Source: Enterobacter sp. CC120223-11
GTDB lineage: Bacteria > Pseudomonadota > Gammaproteobacteria > Enterobacterales > Enterobacteriaceae
Assembly: GCF_900215375.1 (NCBI RefSeq)
Contig: NZ_OBEF01000002.1
Location: 1 to 64,000, forward strand
Direction: 5' to 3'
Length of the DNA stretch: 64,000 nucleotides
The translations under genes were made by a program, and so were the position numbers. Shown here piece after piece: positions 47,781-57,683 of this stretch. Below the pieces are notes generated by a model, which was given only the letters and a program-made list of their open reading frames with translations, had not been told where the DNA came from and searched no databases. Each line of letters starts with the position of its first letter. The stretch's first letter is position 1.

Positions 47781-48839
47781 ATGCGCAAAATTATCCATGT
47801 CGATATGGACTGTTTTTTCGCCGCGGTGGAAATGCGGGATAATCCAGCCCTGCGCGATATTCCCATTGCCATCGGCGGCAGTCGCGTTAAGCGTGGGGTT
47901 ATCAGCACCGCGAACTATCCGGCGCGTAAGTTTGGCGTACGCAGTGCCATGCCGACAGGAATGGCCCTCAAGCTCTGCCCACATCTCATCCTGTTACCCG
48001 GGCGATTTGAGGCCTACCGGGAAGCCTCGAACCACATCCGCGAAATCTTCTCCCGCTACACCTCGCTCATTGAACCGTTATCCCTGGACGAAGCCTATCT
48101 CGATGTCAGCGACAGCGTGCACTGTCACGGTTCGGCCACGCTGATGGCGCAGGAGATCCGCCAGACTATTCACAAAGAGCTGGATCTGACCGCCTCGGCA
48201 GGGGTTGCCCCGGTGAAGTTTTTAGCCAAAATAGCCTCCGATCTCAATAAGCCTAACGGGCAATACGTGATCACACCTGATGATGTCCCCGCTTTCCTGA
48301 AAACGCTGCCGCTGGCAAAAATTCCCGGCGTCGGCAAAGTCTCTTCGGCGAAGCTCGAAAATATGGGGCTGCGCACCTGTGAAGACGTGCAGCAGGCCGA
48401 TCTGGCGATGTTGCTCAAGCGCTTTGGCAAATTTGGCCGCGTGCTGTGGGAGCGCAGCAACGGTATCGACGAGCGTGATGTCAACAACGACCGCTTGCGT
48501 AAGTCGATTGGCGTAGAGCGAACGCTGGTCGAGGATATCCACGACTGGGAAGCGTGCGAGGCGATCATCGTCAATCAACTCTACCCGGAGCTGGAACGCA
48601 GACTGGCGAAGGTGAAACCGGATCTGCTGATTGCCCGGCAGGGTATTAAGCTGAAGTTTAATGACTTCCAGCAAACCACTCAGGAACACGTCTGGCCGAA
48701 GCTCAACAAAGACGATTTGATATCGACAGCCTATAAAACCTGGCAGGAAAGGCGAGGGGGAAGGGGCGTGAGGCTGGTGGGCGTGCATGTGACGCTGCTT
48801 GACCCGCAGCTTGAGCGGCAGCTGGTTTTAGGGCTGTGA
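47781..48839 (+). CDS. dinB: DNA polymerase IV
   Basis: The Y-family translesion polymerase, 352 residues against 351 in E. coli. Catalytic acids are Asp8 ([12 protein letters not shown]) and Asp103-Glu104 ([10 protein letters not shown]). The little-finger domain ends with the beta-clamp motif QLVLGL. It is SOS controlled by the LexA box upstream. The yafNOP genes that follow dinB in E. coli are absent; REP-like sequence and pepD follow. Confidence 0.95.
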   Translation: MRKIIHVDMDCFFAAVEMRDNPALRDIPIAIGGSRVKRGVISTANYPARKFGVRSAMPTGMALKLCPHLILLPGRFEAYREASNHIREIFSRYTSLIEPLSLDEAYLDVSDSVHCHGSATLMAQEIRQTIHKELDLTASAGVAPVKFLAKIASDLNKPNGQYVITPDDVPAFLKTLPLAKIPGVGKVSSAKLENMGLRTCEDVQQADLAMLLKRFGKFGRVLWERSNGIDERDVNNDRLRKSIGVERTLVEDIHDWEACEAIIVNQLYPELERRLAKVKPDLLIARQGIKLKFNDFQQTTQEHVWPKLNKDDLISTAYKTWQERRGGRGVRLVGVHVTLLDPQLERQLVLGL

Positions 48840-48884
48840 CGCCTGGCGGTGCTTTGCTAGCGCAGGCCTACATAACCCTGTTTT

Positions 48885-48960
48885 AGTTATTTTTTGTAGG
48901 CCGGGCAAACGAAGTGCCGCCCGGAGATGCCCGGTAAGCTTGCGTCACCGGGCTGCTGAA
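48885..48960. repeat. REP-like palindromes between dinB and pepD
   Basis: GTAGGCCGGGCAAACGAAG with GCCGCCCGG and GCCCGGTAAGCTTGCGTCACCGGGC form two GC-rich palindromes of the REP/BIME type found between convergent enterobacterial genes. Confidence 0.65.
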
Positions 48961-48965
48961 CCAAC

Positions 48966-48994
48966 AAAAAAGCCTCCGTTCGGAGGCTTTTTTT
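48966..48994. terminator. Bidirectional terminator between dinB and pepD
   Basis: AAAAAAGCCTCCG TT CGGAGGCTTTTTTT is a near-perfect stem flanked by an A-run and a T-run. It serves pepD on the minus strand and dinB on the plus strand. Confidence 0.92.
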
Positions 48995-49027
48995 ATGCAG
49001 AGATTGGCAGGCTTATTTTGCCGCTAT

Positions 49028-50485
49028 TTACTTCGCAGGAATCGCTTTCAGCAACTCGGTCAGCAGGGTCCAGTACTGGCCCACGCTTTCAATATGAACC
49101 TGCTCGTCCGGGGAGTGCGGGCCGGTAATGGTTGGGCCGATGGAGACCATGTCCATATCCGGGTACGGCTTTTTGAACAGGCCGCATTCCAGACCCGCGT
49201 GGATGATCTGGATGTTCGGGGTTTTGTCGAACAGGCGCTGATAGGTCTCACGCACCAGATGCATTACCGGAGAGTTGGCATCCGGCTGCCAGCCCGGATA
49301 TCCACCTTTCGGTGCGGTCTGTGCGCCAGCCAGCTTGCCCAGAGATTCCAGCATGCTGACGACATAGTCTTTGCCGCTGTCGATCAGGGAACGAATCAGG
49401 CAGATGATTTCCACGCTGTCGTCCTGCATGGTCACCACGCCGACGTTCAGGGAGGTTTCTACCACGCCTTTAGCCACGTCTGAATTGCGGATCACGCCGT
49501 TTGGCGTTGCGTTAAGCAGCTGGATGAAGCTGTCGCGGGATTTTTCGCTCAGAGCGTTTTTGTCCGCGCTGACCGCTTCCAGAATGACAACCAGGTTCTT
49601 CTCTTTCGCTTCCAGTTCGTTTTTCAGGATGGACTGGTATTCTTCCGCCAGCGCTTTCAGGGTTTCCACTTTCGCCGCAGGTACTGCCACGGTGGTGAAG
49701 GCTTCGCGCGGGATGGCATTACGCAGGGTACCGCCATTAAAATCAACCAGACGCAGATCCAGCTCGGCAGCGTGACCGGCCAGGAAGCGCGCCAGCAGTT
49801 TGTTGGCGTTGCCCAGACCTAAGTGGATGTCGCCGCCGGAGTGGCCGCCTTTCAGGCCTTTCAGGGTCAGCTTGAAGCTCTGGAAGCCAGCCGGAATCGC
49901 TTCACGGGTCAGCGGCAGGGTGGTGATGAAATCGATCCCGCCCGCGCAACCCATGTAGATCTCACCTTCTTCTTCGGAGTCGGTGTTGATCAGAATGTCC
50001 GCCTGCAGCCAGTTCGCCTGCAGACCAAACGCGCCGTCCATGCCTGCTTCTTCGGTCATGGTCAGCAGGACTTCCAGCGGGCCGTGAACGACGGAGTCGT
50101 CCGCCAGAACCGCCAGAGCAGAAGCCATGCCAATGCCGTTATCGGCACCCAGCGTGGTGCCACGCGCTTTTACCCACTCGCCGTCGATGTACGGCTGAAT
50201 CGGATCCTTGGTGAAGTCGTGTACGGTGTCATTGTTTTTCTGCGGCACCATATCGAGGTGAGCCTGCATCACAACCGGTTTACGGTTCTCCATACCTGCA
50301 GTTGCGGCCTTACGAATCAGGATGTTACCTACCTGATCGCGCTCTGCGTGCAGACCTTTTTCCTTTGCCCAGCCCATGATGTGTTCAGCAAGCTGTTCTT
50401 CGTGATAGGACGGGTGTGGGATAGAGCAGATTTTGGCAAAAATGTCCCACAGCGGCTGCGGGGACAGTTGAGACAGTTCAGACAC
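49028..50485 (-). CDS. pepD: Aminoacyl-histidine dipeptidase (peptidase D)
   Basis: A cytosolic M20C zinc dipeptidase of 485 residues, same as E. coli PepD, which splits Xaa-His dipeptides such as carnosine. Metal ligands are in VMQAHLDMVPQ, TLGADNGIG, LTMTEEAGMDG and INTDSEEEGE. The start is GTG (MSELSQLSPQ) as in E. coli; the open frame continues upstream but includes non-homologous sequence. Divergent from gpt. Confidence 0.95.
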   Translation of the reverse strand: MSELSQLSPQPLWDIFAKICSIPHPSYHEEQLAEHIMGWAKEKGLHAERDQVGNILIRKAATAGMENRKPVVMQAHLDMVPQKNNDTVHDFTKDPIQPYIDGEWVKARGTTLGADNGIGMASALAVLADDSVVHGPLEVLLTMTEEAGMDGAFGLQANWLQADILINTDSEEEGEIYMGCAGGIDFITTLPLTREAIPAGFQSFKLTLKGLKGGHSGGDIHLGLGNANKLLARFLAGHAAELDLRLVDFNGGTLRNAIPREAFTTVAVPAAKVETLKALAEEYQSILKNELEAKEKNLVVILEAVSADKNALSEKSRDSFIQLLNATPNGVIRNSDVAKGVVETSLNVGVVTMQDDSVEIICLIRSLIDSGKDYVVSMLESLGKLAGAQTAPKGGYPGWQPDANSPVMHLVRETYQRLFDKTPNIQIIHAGLECGLFKKPYPDMDMVSIGPTITGPHSPDEQVHIESVGQYWTLLTELLKAIPAK

Positions 50486-50740
50486 GGTAAGTCTCCTTAC
50501 GGCTCCTGCAAAATGACTTGCAGGTAATGGGTTAGCAAGGGCAAACAGGCGTGGAGCCTGACTTGCGAGATGGCGTTGAGAATACCACTTTCTGCCTGCT
50601 CTGGTAGTGTGATGCACGCAAAAACTCCTGACGGGGCGGTTAAACACTGGTTTTTAGTGCGTCAGATCTCTATAATCTCGCGCAACCTGGAATCACCCCG
50701 AACATTTTTTAAGCCGTTTTACAGGCTGGGATACAATCAC

Positions 50741-51199
50741 ATGAGCGAAAAATACGTCGTTACCTGGGACATGTTGCAGATCCATGCACGCAAACTGGCC
50801 GCGCGCCTGATGCCGTCCGAACAGTGGAAGGGCATTATTGCCGTCAGCCGTGGAGGCCTGGTACCAGGTGCTCTGCTGGCTCGTGAACTGGGCATTCGTC
50901 ATGTCGATACCGTTTGCATCTCCAGCTACGACCACGACAATCAGCGTGAGCTGAAAGTACTCAAGCGTGCTGAAGGCGATGGCGAAGGCTTTATCGTCAT
51001 CGACGACCTGGTCGATACCGGCGGCACCGCGGTTGCTATCCGTGAAATGTACCCGAAAGCGCACTTCGTCACTATCTTCGCCAAGCCTGCTGGTCAGCCG
51101 CTGGTGGACGACTACGTGATTGATATCCCTCAGGATACCTGGATTGAACAGCCGTGGGATATGGGTGTGGTGTTTGTGCCACCTATCTCAAGCCGTTAA
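50741..51199 (+). CDS. gpt: Xanthine-guanine phosphoribosyltransferase
   Basis: It salvages xanthine, guanine and hypoxanthine to nucleotides using PRPP. The 152 residues match E. coli Gpt. The PRPP loop is [14 protein letters not shown]. The start ATG at 50741 gives [12 protein letters not shown] terminator at 51218-51247 follows. The enzyme competes for purine bases with the hpx catabolic cluster, but the genes are not linked in an operon. Confidence 0.96.
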   Translation: MSEKYVVTWDMLQIHARKLAARLMPSEQWKGIIAVSRGGLVPGALLARELGIRHVDTVCISSYDHDNQRELKVLKRAEGDGEGFIVIDDLVDTGGTAVAIREMYPKAHFVTIFAKPAGQPLVDDYVIDIPQDTWIEQPWDMGVVFVPPISSR

Positions 51200-51217
51200 T
51201 TCAAACGTTTTCTTTCA

Positions 51218-51247
51218 GCGCCCGGCTTGCCGGGCGTTGTTCTTTTT
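51218..51247 (+). terminator. Intrinsic terminator of gpt
   Basis: CGCCCGGC TT GCCGGGCG (51219-51236) is followed by TTGTTCTTTTT. Confidence 0.85.
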
Positions 51248-51299
51248 GGCATTCGACAGGTTACAATAGAGTCCATGTCGTATTTATGGAGTCTATGCG

Positions 51300-52544
51300 A
51301 TGCCAGAAGCCAACCTCAGCGAAATTCTCTTCAAACCTCGTTTTAAGCACCCGGAAACCTCGACGCTGGTGCGCCGTTTTAATGCCGGCACTCAGCCTAC
51401 GGTTCAGTCCACTCTGGACGGGCAAAACGTCCCTCACTGGTACCGGATGGTCAACCGCCTGATGTGGATTTGGCGTGGCGTCTCGCCGCAGGAAATCCTC
51501 GACGTACAGGCGAGGATTGTCATGAGCACCAACGAACGCACCGACGAAGAGCTTTACGACACGGTAGTCGGCTATCGCGGCGGCAACTGGATCTACGAAT
51601 GGTCGAAGCAGGCAATGCTGTGGCAGCAAAAAGCCACGCAGGAGAAGGACGACGCCCTCAGTGGCCGCCACTGGCTCCACGCCGCCAATCTCTACAGCAT
51701 TGCGGCTTATCCGCATCTGAAGGGCGATGACCTGGCAGAGCAGGCCCAGGCGCTGGCGAATCGCGCCTATGAAGAGGCGGCGCAGCGGCTGCCGGGCTCA
51801 ATACGGGAGCTGGAGTTCACCATTCCTGGCGGCTCCTCCGTCAGCGGTTTCCTGCACATGCCGCCGGGCGAAGGCCCATTCCCGACGGTGCTGATGTGCG
51901 GCGGGCTGGATGCGCTGCAAAGTGACAACTACAACCTGTTTGAACGCTATCTGGCCCCTCTCGGCATTGCCATGCTGACGCTGGACATGCCGTCGATTGG
52001 CTTCTCGTCAAAATGGAAACTGACTCAGGATTCCAGCTTCCTGCACCAACAGGTGCTGAAGAACCTGCCTAACGTTCCCTGGGTCGACCACACCCGCGTT
52101 GCGGCGTTTGGTTTCCGCTTTGGCGCGAACGTCGCCGTTCGCCTGGGCTATCTGGAATCTCCGCGTCTGAAGGCGGTGGCCTGCCTGGGTCCGGTAGTGC
52201 ATGGGCTTCTGTGCGACCCACTGCGCCAGGGCAACGTGCCGGAGATGTATCTCGATGTGCTCGCTTCGCGCCTGGGCATGCACGATGCTTCCGACGAAGC
52301 GTTACGCGTTGAGCTTAATCGTTATTCGCTGAAAACCCAGGGGCTGCTGGGCCGCCGATGCCCGACACCGATGCTCTCCGGCTACTGGCAGAACGACCCC
52401 TTCAGCTCGGAAGAGGAGTCTCGTCTCATCACTTCCTCCTCAGCGGATGGCAAGCTGATGTCGATCCCGTTCAAACCGGTTTACCGTAATTTTGACAAGG
52501 CATTGAAAGAAATTGCCGGGTGGATCAATCATAGATTGGGTTAA
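51300..52544 (+). CDS. frsA: Fermentation-respiration switch protein FrsA
   Basis: A 414-residue alpha/beta-hydrolase-fold protein, same as E. coli FrsA (YafA), reported to bind enzyme IIA-Glc and influence the balance of fermentation and respiration. The core runs from [19 protein letters not shown] to [19 protein letters not shown]; the nucleophile position in GFRFGAN is Phe-Gly rather than Ser, so classic esterase activity is unlikely. It lies between gpt and crl as in E. coli. Confidence 0.92.
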   Translation: MPEANLSEILFKPRFKHPETSTLVRRFNAGTQPTVQSTLDGQNVPHWYRMVNRLMWIWRGVSPQEILDVQARIVMSTNERTDEELYDTVVGYRGGNWIYEWSKQAMLWQQKATQEKDDALSGRHWLHAANLYSIAAYPHLKGDDLAEQAQALANRAYEEAAQRLPGSIRELEFTIPGGSSVSGFLHMPPGEGPFPTVLMCGGLDALQSDNYNLFERYLAPLGIAMLTLDMPSIGFSSKWKLTQDSSFLHQQVLKNLPNVPWVDHTRVAAFGFRFGANVAVRLGYLESPRLKAVACLGPVVHGLLCDPLRQGNVPEMYLDVLASRLGMHDASDEALRVELNRYSLKTQGLLGRRCPTPMLSGYWQNDPFSSEEESRLITSSSADGKLMSIPFKPVYRNFDKALKEIAGWINHRLG

Positions 52545-52601
52545 TAGATTGCTAAATTCTATTGATTTGGTAAAACAGTTGCATCACTAAAGGAGACTGT
52601 A

Positions 52602-53000
52602 ATGACGTTACCGAGTGGACACCCGAAGAGTAAACTGATCAAGAAGTTCATGGCCCTTGGCCCGTACATCCGGGAAGAGCAGTGTGAAGATAATCGCTTC
52701 TTCTTCGATTGCCTGGCCGTCTGCGTCAACGTTAAACCGGCGCCGGAGAAGCGTGAATTCTGGGGCTGGTGGCTGGAAATGGAAGCACAGGAAAAACGCT
52801 TTACCTACAGCTATCAGTTTGGCCTGTTCGACAAAGATGGCGTCTGGCAGCCAACGGCCATTAAAGACAAAGAAGTGACAGATCGTCTCGAGCAGACCCT
52901 GCGTGATTTCCACATTCGCGCCGAGGAGCTGCTGAAAACCTTCAGCCTGAAGCTCGAGCCTGCTGAAGATGTCACTCAGCCGGTCAGATTATCGGCCTGA
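52602..53000 (+). CDS. crl: Sigma factor-binding protein Crl
   Basis: A 132-residue small protein that binds RpoS and promotes formation of the RpoS holoenzyme. Conserved segments are [16 protein letters not shown] at the N-terminus, [10 protein letters not shown] and [10 protein letters not shown] strong AAAGGAG site precedes the ATG. It sits between frsA and phoE as in E. coli and ends before a bidirectional terminator. Confidence 0.94.
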   Translation: MTLPSGHPKSKLIKKFMALGPYIREEQCEDNRFFFDCLAVCVNVKPAPEKREFWGWWLEMEAQEKRFTYSYQFGLFDKDGVWQPTAIKDKEVTDRLEQTLRDFHIRAEELLKTFSLKLEPAEDVTQPVRLSA

Positions 53001-53017
53001 AGATTTCCTGAATAAAC

Positions 53018-53047
53018 AAAAAGGCCTCTCATATTGAGAGGCCTTTT
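53018..53047. terminator. Bidirectional terminator between crl and phoE
   Basis: AAAAAGGCCTCTCA TAT TGAGAGGCCTTTT, a 12-13 bp stem with A- and T-runs between convergent genes. Confidence 0.92.
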
Positions 53048-53060
53048 ACATTTCTTAGAC

Positions 53061-54158
53061 TCAGAACTGATAAACCATACCCAGAGCAACAACGTCGTCA
53101 TTATTCAGGGCGAGCTTGTTGTCATCGCTCAGCTGGTTGATTTTATAATCTACGAAGGCGGACATGTTTTTGTTGAAGTAGTAAGTGGCAGCCACGTCGA
53201 TGTATTTCACGAGGTCAGCATCACCCACGCCTTCAATATCCTTGCCTTTAGACTGGATATAGCCAATGGAAGGGCGCAGACCAAAATCAAACTGGTATTG
53301 GGCAACGACTTCGAAGGCCTGGTTCTTATTAGCAAAACCGCTGACTTTGGTATCCACTCCACCGATGGAGGCGGTGCCCGAAATTGGTGTCATATTGCGG
53401 GTTTCTGCGTAAATTGCCGCCACATAGACGCTATTGGCATCATATTTGAAACCGGTGGTCCAGGCTTCTGCGTCGGTACCCTTGCCGAAGGTGCTGTTCT
53501 GCTGGTTCAGCGTACGGTTGGAGTTAGCATAAGCGGCACCCAGCGTGAAGCCAGAATCGCCGAAGTCGTAGCTCAGAGAGGTACCGAAGCCGTCGCCGTT
53601 CGCTTTGCTGTCTGCGCGGGCGTCGTTTTCGTTTTTACCCTGATATTGCAGGGCCAGTTTCAGGCCATCAACAAGGCCGAAGAAGTTGTTGTTGCGGTAA
53701 GTTGCCATACCGTTGCCGCGACCGGTCATAAAGTTATCGGTTTTAACGAACGAGTCATCACCGAACTCAGGGATCATATCGGTGTAAGCGGCGACGTTAT
53801 ACAGGATGCCGTAGTTACGACCGTAGTCGAAGGAGCCGATATCGCCCGCTTTCAGACCGGCGAAGGCCAGACGGGTTTTGGTTGTATTCGGGTCACCTTC
53901 CACTTTGTTGGCGGCAGCCTGGTATTCCCACTGGCCAAAGCCGGTCAGCTGATCGTTAATTTGGGTCTGGCCTTTGAAGCCCAGACGAATATAAGACTGG
54001 TCGCCGTCCACGGCATTGTTATCGCTCATATAATGCTCAGCTTTCACTCGACCATAAAGGTCCAGTTTATTGCCGTCTTTATTATAAACTTCTGCGGCCT
54101 GTGCTGCGGTGGAAGACATTACGCCCAGTACGATTAATGCCAGTGTGCTCTTTTTCAT
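53061..54158 (-). CDS. phoE: Phosphoporin PhoE
   Basis: An outer-membrane general porin favouring anions, induced by phosphate limitation. The 365 residues include signal peptide [21 protein letters not shown] and end in the barrel signature MVYQF. L3 constriction-loop sequence is [15 protein letters not shown]. Compared with E. coli PhoE (351) it has about 13 extra residues in the external loop after RNMTPISG, before GFANKNQ. The position between crl and proBA identifies it as phoE rather than ompC or ompF. Confidence 0.9.
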   Translation of the reverse strand: MKKSTLALIVLGVMSSTAAQAAEVYNKDGNKLDLYGRVKAEHYMSDNNAVDGDQSYIRLGFKGQTQINDQLTGFGQWEYQAAANKVEGDPNTTKTRLAFAGLKAGDIGSFDYGRNYGILYNVAAYTDMIPEFGDDSFVKTDNFMTGRGNGMATYRNNNFFGLVDGLKLALQYQGKNENDARADSKANGDGFGTSLSYDFGDSGFTLGAAYANSNRTLNQQNSTFGKGTDAEAWTTGFKYDANSVYVAAIYAETRNMTPISGTASIGGVDTKVSGFANKNQAFEVVAQYQFDFGLRPSIGYIQSKGKDIEGVGDADLVKYIDVAATYYFNKNMSAFVDYKINQLSDDNKLALNNDDVVALGMVYQF

Positions 54159-54239
54159 TTTTAACCCTGATTAATAGACGCGCTGTAAATTTGGGAACTT
54201 GCCCGATGTAAAAAACAGGAAGGGTTGTAACCCTGGGAA

Positions 54240-54257
54240 ATGAAAGTTTTATGACAA
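54240..54257 (-). promoter_or_regulatory. Pho box upstream of phoE
   Basis: On the minus strand TTGTCATAAAACTTTCAT fits the PhoB pattern CTGTCAT-N4-CTGTCAT with two mismatches. It is about 80 bases upstream of the phoE start. Confidence 0.65.
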
Positions 54258-54294
54258 TGTAAGAATAATTTTAAATATCTGTAGTTATCTGTTT

Positions 54295-54312
54295 CTGTCA
54301 TAAAAAAGTCAT
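54295..54312 (+). promoter_or_regulatory. Second Pho box-like site, facing proB
   Basis: CTGTCATAAAAAAGTCAT has a perfect first PhoB half-site and a second half with two mismatches in the correct 11-base register. It points toward proB rather than phoE. Confidence 0.45.
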
Positions 54313-54434
54313 TTTCTGCCGTTACGCTTCCTGATCCCGCGCAACAAAGTACCCGCCTACGCCTTACGGGAGTTGGCAAGCGGCCTGACACCTGCTACAA
54401 CGTCTTTTTCGTAATTATTGAATGGCAGAGAATC

Positions 54435-55538
54435 ATGAGTGACAGCCAGACGCTGGTCATCAAACTGGGTACCAGCGTGTTAACCGGGGGATCGCGCCGC
54501 CTTAATCGCGCGCATATTGTTGAACTGGTGCGCCAGTGCGCACAGCTCCACGCCGCAGGGCATCGTGTTGTGATTGTGACGTCGGGTGCGATTGCCGCCG
54601 GGCGTGAGCACCTTGGCTACCCCGAACTGCCTGCCACTATCGCTTCCAAGCAGCTGCTGGCGGCCGTCGGCCAGAGCCGCCTGATTCAGCTCTGGGAGCA
54701 GCTGTTCTCTATTTACGGTATCCACGTCGGCCAGATGCTGCTCACCCGTGCAGATATGGAAGACCGTGAACGTTTTCTCAATGCCCGTGACACGCTGCGT
54801 GCCCTGCTGGATAACCACATCGTGCCGGTTATCAACGAAAATGACGCGGTCGCCACGGCAGAAATCAAGGTCGGCGATAACGACAATCTCTCCGCGCTTG
54901 CGGCGATACTGGCCGGTGCCGACAAGCTGCTGCTGCTGACGGATCAGCAAGGGCTGTTTACCGCAGATCCTCGCACCAACCCGCAGGCAGAGCTGATTCA
55001 GGATGTCCACGGCATTGATGACGCACTGCGCGCCATTGCCGGAGACAGCGTGTCCGGCCTCGGTACTGGCGGAATGGGCACCAAGCTGCAGGCCGCCGAC
55101 GTTGCCTGCCGCGCGGGCATCGACACCATTATTGCCGCGGGCAGCCGTCCTGGCGTGATTGGCGATGTGATGGAAGGCGTTGCCGTCGGCACGCGTTTCC
55201 ATGCGCAAACCTCTCCACTCGAAACGCGTAAACGCTGGATTTTCGGCGCGCCACCGGCGGGCGAAATCACCGTTGATGAAGGGGCTGTTTCGGCGATTCT
55301 GGAAAGAGGGAGTTCATTACTTCCTAAAGGAATTAAAAGCGTGACAGGCAACTTCTCCCGTGGTGAAGTGATCCGCATCCGTACGCTGGATGGGCGTGAC
55401 ATCGCCCACGGCGTTACCCGCTATAACAGCGACGCGCTGCGCCGTATTGCCGGACACCACTCGCAGCAAATTGATGCCATTCTTGGCTACGAGTATGGCC
55501 CGGTGGCCGTGCATCGCGACGACATGATTACCCGTTAA
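54435..55538 (+). CDS. proB: Glutamate 5-kinase
   Basis: It phosphorylates glutamate at the gamma carboxyl, the first and proline-inhibited step of proline synthesis. The 367 residues match E. coli ProB. The amino-acid kinase domain (1-255) has [12 protein letters not shown] and [19 protein letters not shown]; the C-terminal PUA domain starts near residue 275. proA follows ten bases after the stop, as in the E. coli operon. Confidence 0.96.
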   Translation: MSDSQTLVIKLGTSVLTGGSRRLNRAHIVELVRQCAQLHAAGHRVVIVTSGAIAAGREHLGYPELPATIASKQLLAAVGQSRLIQLWEQLFSIYGIHVGQMLLTRADMEDRERFLNARDTLRALLDNHIVPVINENDAVATAEIKVGDNDNLSALAAILAGADKLLLLTDQQGLFTADPRTNPQAELIQDVHGIDDALRAIAGDSVSGLGTGGMGTKLQAADVACRAGIDTIIAAGSRPGVIGDVMEGVAVGTRFHAQTSPLETRKRWIFGAPPAGEITVDEGAVSAILERGSSLLPKGIKSVTGNFSRGEVIRIRTLDGRDIAHGVTRYNSDALRRIAGHHSQQIDAILGYEYGPVAVHRDDMITR

Positions 55539-55548
55539 GGAGCTTTCA

Positions 55549-56802
55549 ATGCTGGAACAAATGGGCATAGCGGCTAAAGCGGCCTCCTACAAGCTGGCGC
55601 AGCTATCCGGCCGTGAAAAGAATCAGGTTCTGGGAAAGATTGCTGATTATCTGGAAGCTCAGACGGAAACTATTCTGGCGGCCAACGCGCAGGATTTGGA
55701 AGAGGCTGGCGCCAATGGCCTGAGCGAAGCGCTGCTCGATCGTCTGGCGCTGACGCCCGCTCGCCTCAAAAGCATCGCCGATGACGTGCGCCAGGTATGC
55801 AAACTCGCCGACCCGGTAGGGCAGGTGATTGACGGCGGTCTGCTGGACAGCGGCCTGCGCATTGAGCGCCGCCGCGTGCCGCTCGGCGTGGTCGGCGTGA
55901 TTTATGAGGCTCGCCCGAACGTGACGGTTGACGTTGCCTCGCTGTGCCTGAAAACGGGCAACGCGGCAATCCTGCGTGGCGGGAAAGAAACATGGCGTAC
56001 CAATGCCGCCACCGTCAAAGTGATTCAGCAGGCGCTGGAGGAGTGCGGCTTACCGGCGGGTGCCGTGCAGGCGATTGAAAGCCCGGACCGCGCGCTGGTC
56101 AACGAAATGCTGCGCATGGACAAATACATCGACATGTTGATCCCGCGCGGTGGTGCAGGCCTGCACAAGCTGTGTCGCGAGCAGTCGACCATTCCGGTCA
56201 TTACCGGTGGTATCGGCGTTTGTCATATCTATGTCGATGATTCTGCGGAATTTGAACCAGCGCTGAAAATTATCGTTAACGCCAAAACCCAGCGCCCAAG
56301 CACCTGCAACACGGTGGAAACGCTGCTGGTGCATAAAGCCATTGCCGACACCTTCCTGCCGGCGTTAAGCAAGCAGATGGCGGAAAGTGGCGTTACGCTG
56401 CACGCCGATGCCAATGCACTTACTCAGTTGCAAAACGGCCCTGCGGCGTTGGTGCCGGTACAGGCGCAGCAGTATGACGACGAGTATCTGTCGCTGGATT
56501 TGAACGTGAAGGTGGTGGACAGTCTCGACGGCGCTATCGAGCACATTCGTCAGCACGGCACCCAACATTCCGACGCCATTCTGACCCGCACGCTGCGCAA
56601 CGCCGATCGCTTTATCAATGAAGTGGATTCGTCTGCGGTGTATGTCAACGCCTCAACCCGCTTCACCGACGGCGGTCAGTTTGGTTTGGGGGCAGAAGTG
56701 GCGGTCAGCACGCAAAAACTGCACGCCCGCGGCCCGATGGGCCTTGAAGCATTGACCACCTACAAGTGGATTGGCTTCGGCGACGATACAATTCGTGCCT
56801 GA
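55549..56802 (+). CDS. proA: Glutamate-5-semialdehyde dehydrogenase (gamma-glutamyl phosphate reductase)
   Basis: It reduces gamma-glutamyl phosphate to glutamate semialdehyde with NADPH. The 417 residues match E. coli ProA. The catalytic cysteine lies in [34 protein letters not shown] is the conserved N-terminal block. It is the second gene of proBA. A palindrome GGGTGATGC / GCATCACCC (56811-56861) follows before thrW. Confidence 0.96.
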   Translation: MLEQMGIAAKAASYKLAQLSGREKNQVLGKIADYLEAQTETILAANAQDLEEAGANGLSEALLDRLALTPARLKSIADDVRQVCKLADPVGQVIDGGLLDSGLRIERRRVPLGVVGVIYEARPNVTVDVASLCLKTGNAAILRGGKETWRTNAATVKVIQQALEECGLPAGAVQAIESPDRALVNEMLRMDKYIDMLIPRGGAGLHKLCREQSTIPVITGGIGVCHIYVDDSAEFEPALKIIVNAKTQRPSTCNTVETLLVHKAIADTFLPALSKQMAESGVTLHADANALTQLQNGPAALVPVQAQQYDDEYLSLDLNVKVVDSLDGAIEHIRQHGTQHSDAILTRTLRNADRFINEVDSSAVYVNASTRFTDGGQFGLGAEVAVSTQKLHARGPMGLEALTTYKWIGFGDDTIRA

Positions 56803-56847
56803 TTGACAACGGGTGATGCAAAAACAGGCAGTTGATTTCAAAGGCCA

Positions 56848-56876
56848 TTGACGCATCACCCTTAGAGTTTTAAGCT
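56848..56876 (+). promoter_or_regulatory. Likely thrW promoter
   Basis: TTGACG (56848-56853) and TAAGCT (56871-56876) are 17 bases apart, 27 bases ahead of the tRNA gene. The -10 is weak, so the call is tentative. Confidence 0.45.
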
Positions 56877-56902
56877 TTTGCCCCGTAGCACTTCCCCTCA
56901 GT

Positions 56903-56978
56903 GCCGATATAGCTCAGTTGGTAGAGCAGCGCATTCGTAATGCGAAGGTCGTAGGTTCAACTCCTATTATCGGCACCA
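56903..56978 (+). tRNA. thrW: tRNA-Thr (CGT)
   Basis: A 76-base cloverleaf, acceptor GCCGATA pairing with TATCGGC, anticodon CGT in TTCGTAA and an encoded CCA. It follows proA exactly as thrW does in E. coli, where it is the attachment site of the prophage-like element CP4-6. The genes to its right are island genes, so it most likely served as attachment site here too. Confidence 0.96.
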
Positions 56979-57076
56979 TTAAAATCAATAAGTTACATTC
57001 AGCATCACTATCGTTTACACCAGTAACTCTTTCCTATGTAACGGCTGATGTAAGTGATTTACATCAACGAAAATCA

Positions 57077-57372
57077 ACATTCTTTCCCTGCCAGCATCTC
57101 CGGATAGTGTTTTTGCGATAATGTTGTTCATCTTCTCAGTCAGGTCGAGACGCTTGAACGTGATATGCCCCGATCCATTCTGGAAGTAGCGTATTGAAAG
57201 ATACTCATCTTCATATACGGTACTGTGTTGCTTGCTGATATGGTCAGCTAACCTAATGCTAAGATCGCGGCGGTTTTCGGGAAGAGGCTTTCCATCAAGC
57301 AGATTTAGCATGCGATGCAAATCTGCTAGCCGATGCAGCAGATTGTTATTCTCGAGGCGTATGCGTAGTGGT
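57077..57372 (-). pseudogene. DUF4942 gene, 3' remnant with frameshift
   Basis: The minus strand encodes LLHRLADLHRMLNLLDGKPL, the NRRDLSIRL block and VYEDEYLSIRYFQNGSGHITF, the C-terminal third of DUF4942 proteins that end CP4-type toxin-antitoxin modules. There is no start; a stop lies just upstream in frame. Near the end a fifth A in an A-run (57110-57114, T on the plus strand) shifts the frame. Removing one base restores AKHYPEMLAGKEC and a stop, close to the expected family ending. The 5' part of the same family lies at 61.86-62.2 kb, beyond the NTPase gene. Confidence 0.75.
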
Positions 57373-57531
57373 GCACTCTAGTGAAAGGCAATGCTTCGAA
57401 GAAGCATAACCTATGCGGAGAAAGGGTTGCTTTGAATCCAGAAACATATAGTTCTGTGAAACACGGGGCTGTTCCTGCTTCCATTAACTGGGTTTACATC
57501 AGCAATGGGCGCAGAATGCTGCCCTGTTGCT

Positions 57532-57678
57532 GTATGTTTATCGAAACCTTTCTGTGTTCAACTGGTCCAAGTCTTTCAGCGCCTCATCCAACAAGACTTC
57601 AATTCTATCACTAATTATAACGACAGACTGCCACCAGACAATCTGGTACTGCATAAGTTATTCTTACAATTACAATAA
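57532..57678 (+). pseudogene. Unidentified decayed coding fragment
   Basis: A plus-strand frame reads VQLVQVFQRLIQQDFNSITN then YNDRLPPDNLVLHKLFLQ and a stop, with protein-like composition. In the adjacent frame just upstream LHQQWAQNAALLLYVYR also looks coding, suggesting a frameshifted gene relic. I do not recognise the family. Confidence 0.35.
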
Positions 57679-57683
57679 AAAGC

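Larger units (their letters stand above)
56979..57683. other. Island edge with gene relics
   Basis: The 700 bases between thrW and the large NTPase gene hold no intact gene. They contain the 3' remnant of a DUF4942 gene (minus strand, next entry) and a decayed plus-strand coding fragment near 57532-57678. No integrase or intact direct repeat of the tRNA end is seen. Confidence 0.7.

Noticed and set aside
53034..54137. 367-codon open frame on the plus strand opposite phoE
   Set aside because: Nearly exact antisense of the porin gene; the minus-strand protein has a signal peptide, porin sequence and PhoE context.
57381..57614. 77-codon plus-strand frame near thrW as a gene
   Set aside because: Composition is not protein-like along the frame and protein-like stretches lie in the other two frames, so it is better read as part of a decayed gene.
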